From the NCBI RefSeq assembly GCF_030269365.1, contig NZ_BSTF01000014.1, positions 179,647 to 243,646 on the forward strand: a DNA stretch of 64,000 nucleotides. The letters run 5' to 3'. The position numbers were made by a program, and so were the translations under genes. The notes under the pieces were generated by a model, which was not told where the DNA came from, did no database searches, and saw only the letters and a list, made by a program, of their open reading frames with translations. Source of the DNA: Lentzea sp. NBRC 102530. Its GTDB lineage: Bacteria > Actinomycetota > Actinomycetes > Mycobacteriales > Pseudonocardiaceae. Shown piece by piece: positions 57,108 to 63,896 of the stretch; position 1 is the first letter of the stretch; every line of letters begins with the position of its first letter.

Positions 57108-58076
57108 CTAACGGCCGATCGAGCTCATGTCGGGGTACCGGTCACCGGCCACTTCAGCGGCGGGAACGGCGGCCTCGATGGCGGCCAGGTCGTCGGCGGA
57201 CAGCGCCAAGGACGCCGCCGCCACGTTCTCCTCCAGGTACTTGATCCGCTTCGTGCCGGGGATCGGCACGACGTCGGACCCGCGGTGCTGCACCCACGCC
57301 AGCGCGAGCTGGCCCGCGGTCACGCCGCGTTCGGCGGCCAGCGAACGCAGCGCCTCGACCATGCGGAGGTTCGTGTCGAGGTTCGAGCCGGAGAAACGCG
57401 GGTTCGACGTACGGAAGTCACCGTCGCCGAAGTCGGCCGAGGACGTGAAACGGCCGGTCAGGACGCCACGCCCCAGGGGCGAGTACGGCACGATGCCGAC
57501 GCCCAGTTCGCGCGCGGTCGGCACGATCTCGGCCTCGATGTCGCGCGACCACAGCGACCACTCGCTCTGCAGCGCCGTGATCGGGTGCACCGCGAACGCC
57601 CGGCGCAGCGTCTCCGGGCCCGCCTCGGACAGGCCCAGGAAGCGCACCTTGCCCTCGGTGACCAGCTCCGCCATCGCGCCGACGGTCTCCTCGATCGGCG
57701 CGTTCGTGGACACCCGGTGCAGGTAGTACAGGTCGATCACGTCCGTGCCGAGGCGCTTCAGCGACCCCTCGACCGACGCGCGCACGTACTCGCGGTCACC
57801 GCGGATCGAACGGCCGCCGTCCGGCGAGCGGACGATGCCGAACTTCGTGGCCAGCACGACGGAGTCCCGGCGGTCCGCGATCGCGCGGCCCACCAGCTCC
57901 TCGTTCACGTGAGGTCCGTACATGTCGGCGGTGTCGAGCAGGGTGACGCCGAGCTCCAGGGCCCGGTGGATCACCGCGATCGACTCGGACTCGTCGCCCG
58001 CGCCGTAGAACTCCGACATCCCCATGCAGCCGAGCCCCTGCGGCCCGACCTCCAACGATCCCACCAAACGGCTCAC
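57108..58076 (-). CDS. Aldo/keto reductase
   Basis: 322 residues, TIM barrel NADPH oxidoreductase. Catalytic tetrad visible: Asp and Tyr in LLDTADMYGPHVNEE, Lys in VVLATKFG, His in DLYYLHRV. N-terminal LGCMGMSEFYG and C-terminal VPIPGTKRIKYLEEN (cofactor-phosphate binding) are typical. ATGA-like 4-bp overlap with the MerR gene upstream; co-regulated by it, most likely for reactive carbonyls. Confidence 0.93.
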   Translation of the reverse strand: MSRLVGSLEVGPQGLGCMGMSEFYGAGDESESIAVIHRALELGVTLLDTADMYGPHVNEELVGRAIADRRDSVVLATKFGIVRSPDGGRSIRGDREYVRASVEGSLKRLGTDVIDLYYLHRVSTNAPIEETVGAMAELVTEGKVRFLGLSEAGPETLRRAFAVHPITALQSEWSLWSRDIEAEIVPTARELGVGIVPYSPLGRGVLTGRFTSSADFGDGDFRTSNPRFSGSNLDTNLRMVEALRSLAAERGVTAGQLALAWVQHRGSDVVPIPGTKRIKYLEENVAAASLALSADDLAAIEAAVPAAEVAGDRYPDMSSIGR

Positions 58077-58450
58077 GCCGTCGCCTCCAAGTCACGCTCG
58101 ACCACCGCGTAGTGGTCGATCTTGTAGTCGAGCACCTCCAGGTGCGTCTGCAGCTCCGCGATGCGGGCGCGGACGTCGTCGCGGTGCTCGACGAGGATCT
58201 GCTTGCGGCGGCCTGCGGTCAGGTCGCCCCTGTGCCGCAGTTGCGCGAACTCGCGCATCATGCGGATCGGCATGCCGGTCGTGCGCAGGCGCGTCACGAA
58301 CGCCAGCCAGCCGAGGTCCTCTTCCGAGTAGCTGCGGCGGCCGCCCGAGTCACGCGCGGGCGGGTCGACGAGCCCGATTCGTTCGTAATAGCGCAAGGTG
58401 TCGATGGACAACCCACTGCGCTGCGCGGCTTGGGCTATCGAGTAACTCAC
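58073..58450 (-). CDS. MerR-family regulator
   Basis: 125 residues. N-terminal winged HTH SIAQAAQRSGLSIDTLRYYERIGLV with GGRRSYSEEDL, then a dimerisation coiled coil (LVEHRDDVRARIAELQTHLEVLDYKI). No Cys metal-binding loop, so an organic inducer is more likely than a metal. GTG 58450. Its promoter has the 19-bp spacer and central dyad characteristic of MerR control. Confidence 0.93.
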   Translation of the reverse strand: MSYSIAQAAQRSGLSIDTLRYYERIGLVDPPARDSGGRRSYSEEDLGWLAFVTRLRTTGMPIRMMREFAQLRHRGDLTAGRRKQILVEHRDDVRARIAELQTHLEVLDYKIDHYAVVERDLEATA

Positions 58451-58457
58451 GAACTCG

Positions 58458-58488
58458 ACGCTAAGACCTGGAGTGCACTCTAGGTCAA
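58458..58488 (-). promoter_or_regulatory. MerR-type promoter of the merR-AKR operon
   Basis: -35 TTGACC (58483-58488) and -10 TAGCGT (58458-58463) separated by 19 bp, the over-long spacer that MerR activators untwist. The -10 ends 7 nt before the GTG at 58450. The -35 overlaps the stop codon of the Doc-like gene. Confidence 0.75.
58465..58486. promoter_or_regulatory. MerR operator dyad
   Basis: GACCTGGAGTG-CACTCTAGGTC, 11-bp half sites with one mismatch, filling the spacer between -35 and -10. Confidence 0.78.
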
Positions 58489-58871
58489 GCGGAATCCTTC
58501 GAGATGCCCCACGCCTCGAGGTGGCCGGCCATCTCCGGCACGTCGATCTTGTCGCGGCCGAGCGCGCGGACCAGGTCCAGCGCGTCGTCCTCGTCGGCGT
58601 CGATCCAGTAGCCGTTGATGTCGCACATCGTGACGGCGGCGACCCAGGCCAGCCGCCAGTTGCCCTCGACGAGGGGGCGGGTGCGGACGATCGAGTCGAG
58701 CAGGGCGGAGGACTTCAGCCACAGCGTGTCGTACGCCTCCACGCCGAGGACGGTGGCGCGGGGACGGTAGGCCGCCGTGTCCAGCAGGCCGATGTCCCGG
58801 ACGAGGAGATCGCCACCGGTCACGGCCGTGGCCAGCACTAAGAGGTCCCCGGCGTCGAGGTAGGAGATCAC
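58485..58871 (-). CDS. Doc-like (death-on-curing, Fic fold) protein with degenerate active site
   Basis: 128 residues, the length of Doc toxins. Family segments: LLDTAAYRPRATVLGVEAYDTLWLKSSALLDSIVRTRPLVEGNWRLAWVAAV and DINGYWIDADEDDALDLV, given here in pieces by residues ~28-80 and ~85-105. The Fic motif HxFx(D/E)GNxR reads RPLVEGNWR: the catalytic His is Arg and the usual Lys of GNKR is Trp. GTG start at 58871, 32 bp after the RHH antitoxin gene. Toxicity uncertain because of the missing His. Confidence 0.82.
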   Translation of the reverse strand: MISYLDAGDLLVLATAVTGGDLLVRDIGLLDTAAYRPRATVLGVEAYDTLWLKSSALLDSIVRTRPLVEGNWRLAWVAAVTMCDINGYWIDADEDDALDLVRALGRDKIDVPEMAGHLEAWGISKDSA

Positions 58872-58903
58872 GGCACCCAGTTGATCACAGAGGTCTGACG
58901 GTT

Positions 58904-59110
58904 TCAGGAAGAACCGAGCCTATCCAAAAGACCTCGGTACTTGGGCAGGACTCGCCCCAAGACCTCGCCGAGCTTTTCCTCCTGCTGCATGCGCTGGTAA
59001 CGATCCGCGATCGCCAGCCGCACGACCTCCTGCTTGGAGCGCCCCTCGGACCGCGCCAGCTCGGCGAGCCGCAGGTTCTCCTCCTCGGTCAACCGCAAGG
59101 TCATGGCCAT
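58904..59110 (-). CDS. Ribbon-helix-helix antitoxin (CopG/RHH)
   Basis: 68 residues: strand MTLRLTEEENLRLAELARSE, RHH helices SKQEVVRLAIADRYQ, and a ~25-residue C-terminal tail that would wrap the partner. Upstream of and co-directional with the Doc-like gene. ATG 59110 or 59104. A perfect palindrome lies directly upstream. Confidence 0.85.
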   Translation of the reverse strand: MAMTLRLTEEENLRLAELARSEGRSKQEVVRLAIADRYQRMQQEEKLGEVLGRVLPKYRGLLDRLGSS

Positions 59111-59118
59111 CGTCCGAC

Positions 59119-59135
59119 GGTATCAACCTGATACC
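59119..59135. promoter_or_regulatory. Palindromic operator of the toxin-antitoxin operon
   Basis: GGTATCA-3 nt-TGATACC, perfect 7-bp arms, 8 bp before the antitoxin start and overlapping its -10 region. It also lies just before the divergent TetR gene. Size and symmetry suit an RHH dimer; assignment to RHH rather than TetR is inferred. Confidence 0.62.
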
Positions 59136-59153
59136 ACTCAGACCAGCCACCGT

Positions 59154-59159
59154 TAGGAT
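59154..59159 (+). promoter_or_regulatory. -10 hexamer TAGGAT, TetR gene
   Basis: TAGGAT with 6 nt to the ATG at 59166. Confidence 0.5.
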
Positions 59160-59165
59160 TGCGCG

Positions 59166-59771
59166 ATGCCACGCCCCAAGACCCACGACGACGCTCTGCG
59201 ACGGCGTCTGCTCCAGCGGGCGGGCGAGTTGCTCAGCACCGAGGGCCCCGCCGGGGTGAGCCTGCGCAAGATCGCCACGGACGTCAACACCTCGACCACC
59301 GCGGTCTATTCCCTCTTCGGCGGAAAACCAGCGCTGCTCGAGGCGCTCTACGACGAGGCGTTCACGCGGTTCGGGAGGAACCTCGCGGCGGTGCCGGTGA
59401 CGGACGACCCGGCGGAGGACCTGCTCCGGATCGGGCTCGCGTACCGGCGCAGCGCGCTGGAGGACCCGCAGGGCTACTCGGTGCTCTACTCGAAGGTCGT
59501 CGAGCCGACGAAGGAGATGAGCCGCGCGGCCGGCCGGACGTTCGCGCCGGTGATCAACGCGGTGCGGCGCGCGGTGGAGCAGGGCGTCTACCTCGCCGAG
59601 GACCCCGAGCAGATCGCGATGTCCATGTGGGGCATCGCGCACGGCCTGGTGAGCCTGGAGCTCAACGGCAACCTGCCGCCCGGCATCGACGCGGCCACCA
59701 CGTACGAACTGGCGTTGCGCGCCCACGGCCGGGGCTGGCGCACGGACGCCGGCACAACGCTGCGGAAATAA
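59166..59771 (+). CDS. TetR/AcrR-family regulator
   Basis: 201 residues. N-terminal HTH LLSTEGPAGVSLRKIATDVNTSTTAVYSLFGGKPALLEALYDEAF by residues ~20-65 in pieces, then a WHG-type ligand-binding domain (~85-195: YRRSALEDPQGYSVLYSKVV, MWGIAHGLVSLELNG). Target genes unknown; its own upstream region is shared with the toxin-antitoxin operon. Confidence 0.91.
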   Translation: MPRPKTHDDALRRRLLQRAGELLSTEGPAGVSLRKIATDVNTSTTAVYSLFGGKPALLEALYDEAFTRFGRNLAAVPVTDDPAEDLLRIGLAYRRSALEDPQGYSVLYSKVVEPTKEMSRAAGRTFAPVINAVRRAVEQGVYLAEDPEQIAMSMWGIAHGLVSLELNGNLPPGIDAATTYELALRAHGRGWRTDAGTTLRK

Positions 59772-59776
59772 CGGAA

Positions 59777-59810
59777 TCCGGGGAGGCGGCCGCCGCGAAA
59801 CCTCCCCGGA
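59777..59810. terminator. Hairpin after TetR gene
   Basis: TCCGGGGAGG-14 nt-CCTCCCCGGA, perfect 10-bp arms, 5 bp after the stop at a convergent junction. Confidence 0.7.
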
Positions 59811-59818
59811 CCCGCAGA

Positions 59819-59837
59819 ACTGTCCGGTTAGGACAGT
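59819..59837. terminator. Second hairpin at TetR/chitinase junction
   Basis: ACTGTCC-5 nt-GGACAGT, 20 bp after the chitinase stop on the minus strand. Confidence 0.5.
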
Positions 59838-59857
59838 CCGTCTTCGGTGGTGCGGCC

Positions 59858-61156
59858 TTACTTCAGGGCGCCGTCGAGAGCCTTGATCAGCTCACCCTGC
59901 GGCGTGTCGCCGTCGAGCGACCAGATCATCGCGCCGCCGAGCCTGCGGTCGTTGATGTAGCGCGCCTTGCGCTTCATCTCCGTCGCGTCGTCGTAGGTCC
60001 ACCAGGTCTTGCCGTCGTAGATCCACGCGAAGCCGGCCTTCTCGTCGCGGTAGATCTTGTACGCGTTGCCGGGCTCCGAGAGCTTCGCCTTGATGCGGTG
60101 AAAGTCCTCGTAGCCGTTCTCGTACTTGGCGGGCGCCGGCACACCCGTGCCGAACAGGCCGTTGCGCGTGCCGGGGGCGACGCCGTCCCAGCCGCGGCCG
60201 TAGAACGGCACGCCGAGCACCGCCTTCGACCGCGGCGCACCGCGCGAGAGCCACGCGTTGACCGTCACCTCGGAGCTGAACTCGAACTCCGACGGGTCAC
60301 CCTTCGGCACCTTCAGCGCGGACTGCTGGTTCGCCGGGGCGTCCCACGCGCCGTGGTAGTCGTAGCCCTGCAGCGTGCCGAAGGTGAGGTAGCAGAACAC
60401 CTTCGCGACCTCGAAGCCCCGGTCCACCTGGCGCGGGTCGGCCGGCAGGAACGCGGTCAGGTCGCGGTTCCAGCCCATCTGCTTGCGGTACTCGGCGAGC
60501 AGCTTGGTGAAGTTGCCCTTGTCCTCGGGGCGCACGACGTTCGGCGGCGTCGGGTTGCCCTCGCTCGCCGGCCACTCCCAGTCGAGGTCGATGCCGTCGA
60601 AGACGCCCTTGGCCGCACCCTCGGGCAGACCGGGCAGGTTGCCCTTGATCCACATGTCGGTGCAGGACTTGACGTGGGCGGCGCGCGACTCAGGCGTCAG
60701 CGCGGCGTTGGAGAAGTAGCGCGAGCCCGTCCAGCCGCCCAGCGAGATGTTGATCCTCAGCTTGGGGTACTTGGCCTTGAGCTGCTTGAGCTGGTTCAGG
60801 TTGCCCATCAGGGCCTGACCGGCCTCGTCGGCCTTGCCGCTCACGGACTGCTCCGCGGTGTAGGGCATCTGCCAGTCGGCCCACGGGTCGGAGCTGACGC
60901 ACTTGCCCGACTCGTCGAGGAAACCGAAGGCGTAGTTCAGGTGCGTGAGCCGCGCGGCGGCCCCGCTGTCCACGAGGTTCTTGACGCGGAAGTTCCGGTC
61001 GTACACGCCCCACTGGATGAAGTACCCGACGGTGCGGGTCTTCGAGAAGCCGTGGTGCCCAGTGGTCTCGACGTCGGCGTTCGCGGGCGCAACGGCCAGC
61101 GACGCTGACAGGGCGCCGACCGCGAGAGCGGCGACACCCCATCTCCGTCTGGACAT
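59858..61156 (-). CDS. Secreted GH18 chitinase
   Basis: 432 residues. Signal peptide MSRRRWGVAALAVGALSAS ... ANA (~1-27). GH18 barrel: VGYFIQWGVYDRNF, LTHLNYAFGF, LRINISLGGWTGS, catalytic DGIDLDWEWP (DxxDxDxE, Glu acid), GVPFYGRGWDGV, GGAMIWSLDGD. No carbohydrate-binding module. AAGGAGACTC precedes ATG 61156. Upstream are two sequences resembling DasR sites, consistent with chitin/GlcNAc control. The fold and the segment of ~90 residues before GVPFYGRGW suggest a subfamily A enzyme. Confidence 0.95.
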   Translation of the reverse strand: MSRRRWGVAALAVGALSASLAVAPANADVETTGHHGFSKTRTVGYFIQWGVYDRNFRVKNLVDSGAAARLTHLNYAFGFLDESGKCVSSDPWADWQMPYTAEQSVSGKADEAGQALMGNLNQLKQLKAKYPKLRINISLGGWTGSRYFSNAALTPESRAAHVKSCTDMWIKGNLPGLPEGAAKGVFDGIDLDWEWPASEGNPTPPNVVRPEDKGNFTKLLAEYRKQMGWNRDLTAFLPADPRQVDRGFEVAKVFCYLTFGTLQGYDYHGAWDAPANQQSALKVPKGDPSEFEFSSEVTVNAWLSRGAPRSKAVLGVPFYGRGWDGVAPGTRNGLFGTGVPAPAKYENGYEDFHRIKAKLSEPGNAYKIYRDEKAGFAWIYDGKTWWTYDDATEMKRKARYINDRRLGGAMIWSLDGDTPQGELIKALDGALK

Positions 61157-61190
61157 GAGTCTCCTTGTATCGGTCGCGGCAGCGGCGATG

Positions 61191-61202
61191 TGGTCCAGAG
61201 CA
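61191..61202. promoter_or_regulatory. Degenerate DasR-like site
   Basis: TGGTCCAGAGCA, 10 of 12 positions of the dre core TGGTCTAGACCA, 35 bp upstream of the chitinase start. Confidence 0.4.
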
Positions 61203-61211
61203 CGATAGGCC

Positions 61212-61227
61212 TGAGGTCTAGACCACT
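61212..61227. promoter_or_regulatory. DasR-responsive element (dre) upstream of chitinase
   Basis: TGAGGTCTAGACCACT matches the dre consensus (ACTGGTCTAGACCACT type) at 14 of 16 positions. DasR is the GlcNAc-responsive repressor of chitinase genes in Streptomyces; its presence in this organism is inferred. Confidence 0.65.
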
Positions 61228-61251
61228 GCTACGTCCGATCGGAGGTATGTC

Positions 61252-61875
61252 CTAAACCGCCCCGTACAGACGGTCACCGGCGTCGCCGAGGCCGGGCACG
61301 ATGAAGCCCGAGTCGTTCAGCCGCTCGTCCACCGACGCCGTGACGAGACGGCACGGGAGCTGCGAGTCCTCCAGGTGGTTGATGCCCTCCGGTGCCGCGA
61401 GCACGCAGATCGCGGTGACGTCGGTCGCACCACGCTGGGTGAGCAGGCGGATGGTGTAGGCCATCGAACCGCCGGTCGCCAGCATCGGATCCAGCACGAA
61501 CACCGGCCTCCCGGCGAGACTTTCGGGCAACGACTCCATGTACGGGGTCGGCTGGAGCGTCTCCTCGTCGCGCGCGAGCCCGACGAACCCCATCTGCGCG
61601 TCGGGGATCAGCTTGTGCGCCTGGTCGGCCATGCCCAGGCCGGCCCGCAGCACCGGCACGAGCAGCGGCGGGTTTGCCAGCGCGTACCCGGTGGTACGAG
61701 CAACCGGGGTGTGCGTGCGGTCTTCCTTCAGCGGCGCCTCGCGCATCGCTTCGTAGACCAGCATCACGGTCAGTTCCTGCAGCGCGGCGCGGAACGCGGC
61801 GTTGTCCGTGCGCGCATCACGCATCGTTGTGAGTCTCGCCTTGGCGAGCGGATGATCGACGACCAGGACGTCCAT
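61252..61875 (-). CDS. upp: Uracil phosphoribosyltransferase
   Basis: 207 residues; uracil + PRPP to UMP. Motifs: VVDHPLAKARLTTMRDART at the N-terminus, PVLRAGLGMADQAHKLIPDA, PRPP loop VFVLDPMLATGGSMAYTI (~125-142), and uracil-binding SGFIVPGLGDAGDRLYG at the C-terminus. ATG 61875; the open frame upstream is antisense to the next gene. TACGGT lies 7 nt before the start. Confidence 0.96.
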   Translation of the reverse strand: MDVLVVDHPLAKARLTTMRDARTDNAAFRAALQELTVMLVYEAMREAPLKEDRTHTPVARTTGYALANPPLLVPVLRAGLGMADQAHKLIPDAQMGFVGLARDEETLQPTPYMESLPESLAGRPVFVLDPMLATGGSMAYTIRLLTQRGATDVTAICVLAAPEGINHLEDSQLPCRLVTASVDERLNDSGFIVPGLGDAGDRLYGAV

Positions 61876-61882
61876 GCCCGAC

Positions 61883-61888
61883 ACCGTA
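61883..61888 (-). promoter_or_regulatory. -10 hexamer TACGGT, upp
   Basis: TACGGT with 7 nt to the ATG at 61875; 21 bp from the divergent gene's start. Confidence 0.5.
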
Positions 61889-61908
61889 ACCGCTGGGAGG
61901 AGCAAGGG

Positions 61909-62520
61909 GTGTTCGAAGAGATCTACCGCGAGGCACGGCAGCGCATCGTGGGCCTGACCATGGGCCTCGGCCCGGACGAGCTGGCGCGCACGGTGCCCGC
62001 CTGTCCTGAGTGGACCGTGCACCAGGTGGTCGCGCACCTGTCCGGCGAGGCGTCCGATCTGGTCAGCGGGCGCATGGAGGGCGCGCCGTCGGACGAGTGG
62101 ACCGCGCGGCACGTCGCCGAACGCTCCGGGGTGCCCGTGCCGGAGTTGCTGGAGCAGTGGAACACCTTCGGCGACGAGATCGCCGAGATGGAGCGGATGC
62201 CGTACCAGTTCGCGCTGGACGCGCTCACGCACGAGGCCGACCTGCGCGCGACGCTCGGCCGTGAACGCCTGCCGGACACCGCCTGGCAGCCGACGCTGGT
62301 GTGGCTCGCGCCGCGGCGGCTGAAGAACGTCACCGTCAAGACCGAGCTCGGCGTCCTCGGCGACGGCCCGATCACGCTGGAGGTCGACGGCTACGAGCTG
62401 TGGCGCGCGTTCTTCGGCAGGCGGTCGCGCCGGCAGATGGAGTCGTGGACCTGGTCCGACCCCTCACCGATCGACGACGTGCCCGTCTTTCCCGTGACAC
62501 GCACCGACCTGATGGAGTAA
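61909..62520 (+). CDS. Mycothiol-dependent maleylpyruvate isomerase-family protein (TIGR03083, DinB-like)
   Basis: 203 residues. N-terminal four-helix DinB/MDMPI-type domain: GPDELARTVPACPEWTVHQVVAHLSGEA with the conserved PxCPxWTVxxVVxHL metal-His segment, and a second His in FALDALTHEADLRATLG. The C-terminal ~70 residues resemble the small MDMPI C-terminal domain (LEVDGYELWRAFFGRRSRRQM). Such proteins are thiol-linked transferases in mycothiol producers. GTG 61909 with GGGAGG upstream. Confidence 0.85.
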   Translation: MFEEIYREARQRIVGLTMGLGPDELARTVPACPEWTVHQVVAHLSGEASDLVSGRMEGAPSDEWTARHVAERSGVPVPELLEQWNTFGDEIAEMERMPYQFALDALTHEADLRATLGRERLPDTAWQPTLVWLAPRRLKNVTVKTELGVLGDGPITLEVDGYELWRAFFGRRSRRQMESWTWSDPSPIDDVPVFPVTRTDLME

Positions 62521-62541
62521 ACGGCGTTAACTGAACAGGTG

Positions 62542-62547
62542 TAGGGT
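62542..62547 (+). promoter_or_regulatory. -10 hexamer TAGGGT, oxidoreductase gene
   Basis: TAGGGT with 7 nt to the GTG at 62555. Confidence 0.5.
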
Positions 62548-62554
62548 CGGCCGC

Positions 62555-63547
62555 GTGACAGACCACGTGCGCATCGGAGTGCTCGGCGCGGCCACCATCG
62601 CGCCCACCGCCGTGATCCGCCCGGCCCGTTCCTCGACGGTCGCCGAGGTCGTCGCCGTGGCGGCCAGGTCGCCGGAACGGGCGCGGGCCTTCGCCGACAA
62701 GCACGGCATCGCGCGCGTGCACGGGTCGTACGAGGAGCTGCTGGCGGACCCGGCGGTCGACGCCGTCTACAACCCGCTGCCCAACAGCCTGCACGGCAGG
62801 TGGACGCTCGCCGCGCTGGAGGCCGGCAAGCACGTCCTGTGCGAGAAACCCTTCACCGCCAACGCTTCCGAGGCCGCCGAGGTCGCCAAGGCCGCCGGCG
62901 CGTCCGGACTCGTGGTGATGGAGGCGTTCCACTACCGCTACCACCCGCTGGCCCTGCGGGTCGCCGAGGTCGTCCAGTCCGGCGTGCTCGGCCCGCTGCG
63001 GCACGTCGAGGCCACCGTCGCGTTCCCGCTGCCGGTGTTCTCCGACATCCGCTACGACTACTCGCTCGCGGGCGGCGCCATGATGGACGCCGGCTGCTAC
63101 GCCGTGCACATGATCCGCCTGATGGGCGGCGAGGAACCCGAGGTGCGCTCCGCGAAAGCGTTGCTGCGCGGGCCTTCCATCGACCGCGCGATGCGGGCGT
63201 CGGTGCGCTTCCCGTCCGGCCACACGGGTTCGGTGACCGCGTCGCTGTGGTCGTCGACCGTGCTGAAGCTGTCGATGAAGGCGATCGGCGAGAACGGCAC
63301 GGTGAACGTCTTCAACCCGCTCGGCCCGCAGGCGTACCACCGGCTGACGCTGAAGCTGCGCGACCGCAGGACGTCGGAGTCGTTCGGCCGGCGCGCGACC
63401 TACGCCTACCAGCTCGACGCGTTCACCGACGCGGTGCTGCACGGCAAGCCGTTCCCGACGACCGCGGACGACGCCGTGCGGAACATGACGGTGATCGACT
63501 CGATCTACCGGGCGGCCGGTCTGCCGCTGCGCCGGCCGGCGCAGTGA
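62555..63547 (+). CDS. Gfo/Idh/MocA-family oxidoreductase
   Basis: 330 residues. N-terminal Rossmann domain with GVLGAATIAPTAVIRPAR and the catalytic-Lys motif CEKPF (~93-97); C-terminal sheet domain with AGGAMMDAGCYAVHMIRLMGG. Family members act on sugars, inositols or related substrates using NAD(P). Substrate unknown. Confidence 0.92.
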   Translation: MTDHVRIGVLGAATIAPTAVIRPARSSTVAEVVAVAARSPERARAFADKHGIARVHGSYEELLADPAVDAVYNPLPNSLHGRWTLAALEAGKHVLCEKPFTANASEAAEVAKAAGASGLVVMEAFHYRYHPLALRVAEVVQSGVLGPLRHVEATVAFPLPVFSDIRYDYSLAGGAMMDAGCYAVHMIRLMGGEEPEVRSAKALLRGPSIDRAMRASVRFPSGHTGSVTASLWSSTVLKLSMKAIGENGTVNVFNPLGPQAYHRLTLKLRDRRTSESFGRRATYAYQLDAFTDAVLHGKPFPTTADDAVRNMTVIDSIYRAAGLPLRRPAQ

Positions 63548-63670
63548 CGGTCACGAACCCGTTGCGATGACCACCTGATCAGGTGGCCCGACAACCCGAT
63601 CCGGGAGTAAAGAACCGACAAAGCGACTCCGAAAAGTCTCATGACCAGTTGAGACGCGGAGGTGCGAACG

Positions 63671-63868
63671 GTGACGATCGAACAGAAGCCCGCCCAGCAG
63701 TGGTGCGAGTCCCCGCTGGTCATCCTGGGTGTCTCCGGATCACTCGCCGTGCTGATCGGCGTGCTGCCGCTGATGTGGGGCTACAACCCGGCCCTCGCGG
63801 TGGCGCTCGCCGCCATGCTCGTGGTGGCCTTCGCGATCACGGTCAAGTACGCGCCGAACCGCAAGTGA
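63671..63868 (+). CDS. Small two-TM membrane protein
   Basis: 65 residues from GTG 63671, which has GGAGG 8 nt upstream (63658-63662). Two transmembrane helices (SPLVILGVSGSLAVLIGVLPL, LAVALAAMLVVAFAITV) with a short WGYNP turn. Not recognised. The IS element begins about 12 bp after its stop. Confidence 0.7.
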   Translation: MTIEQKPAQQWCESPLVILGVSGSLAVLIGVLPLMWGYNPALAVALAAMLVVAFAITVKYAPNRK

Positions 63869-63896
63869 CAGCTCTAGACGAGTAAGTCCTAACTGA

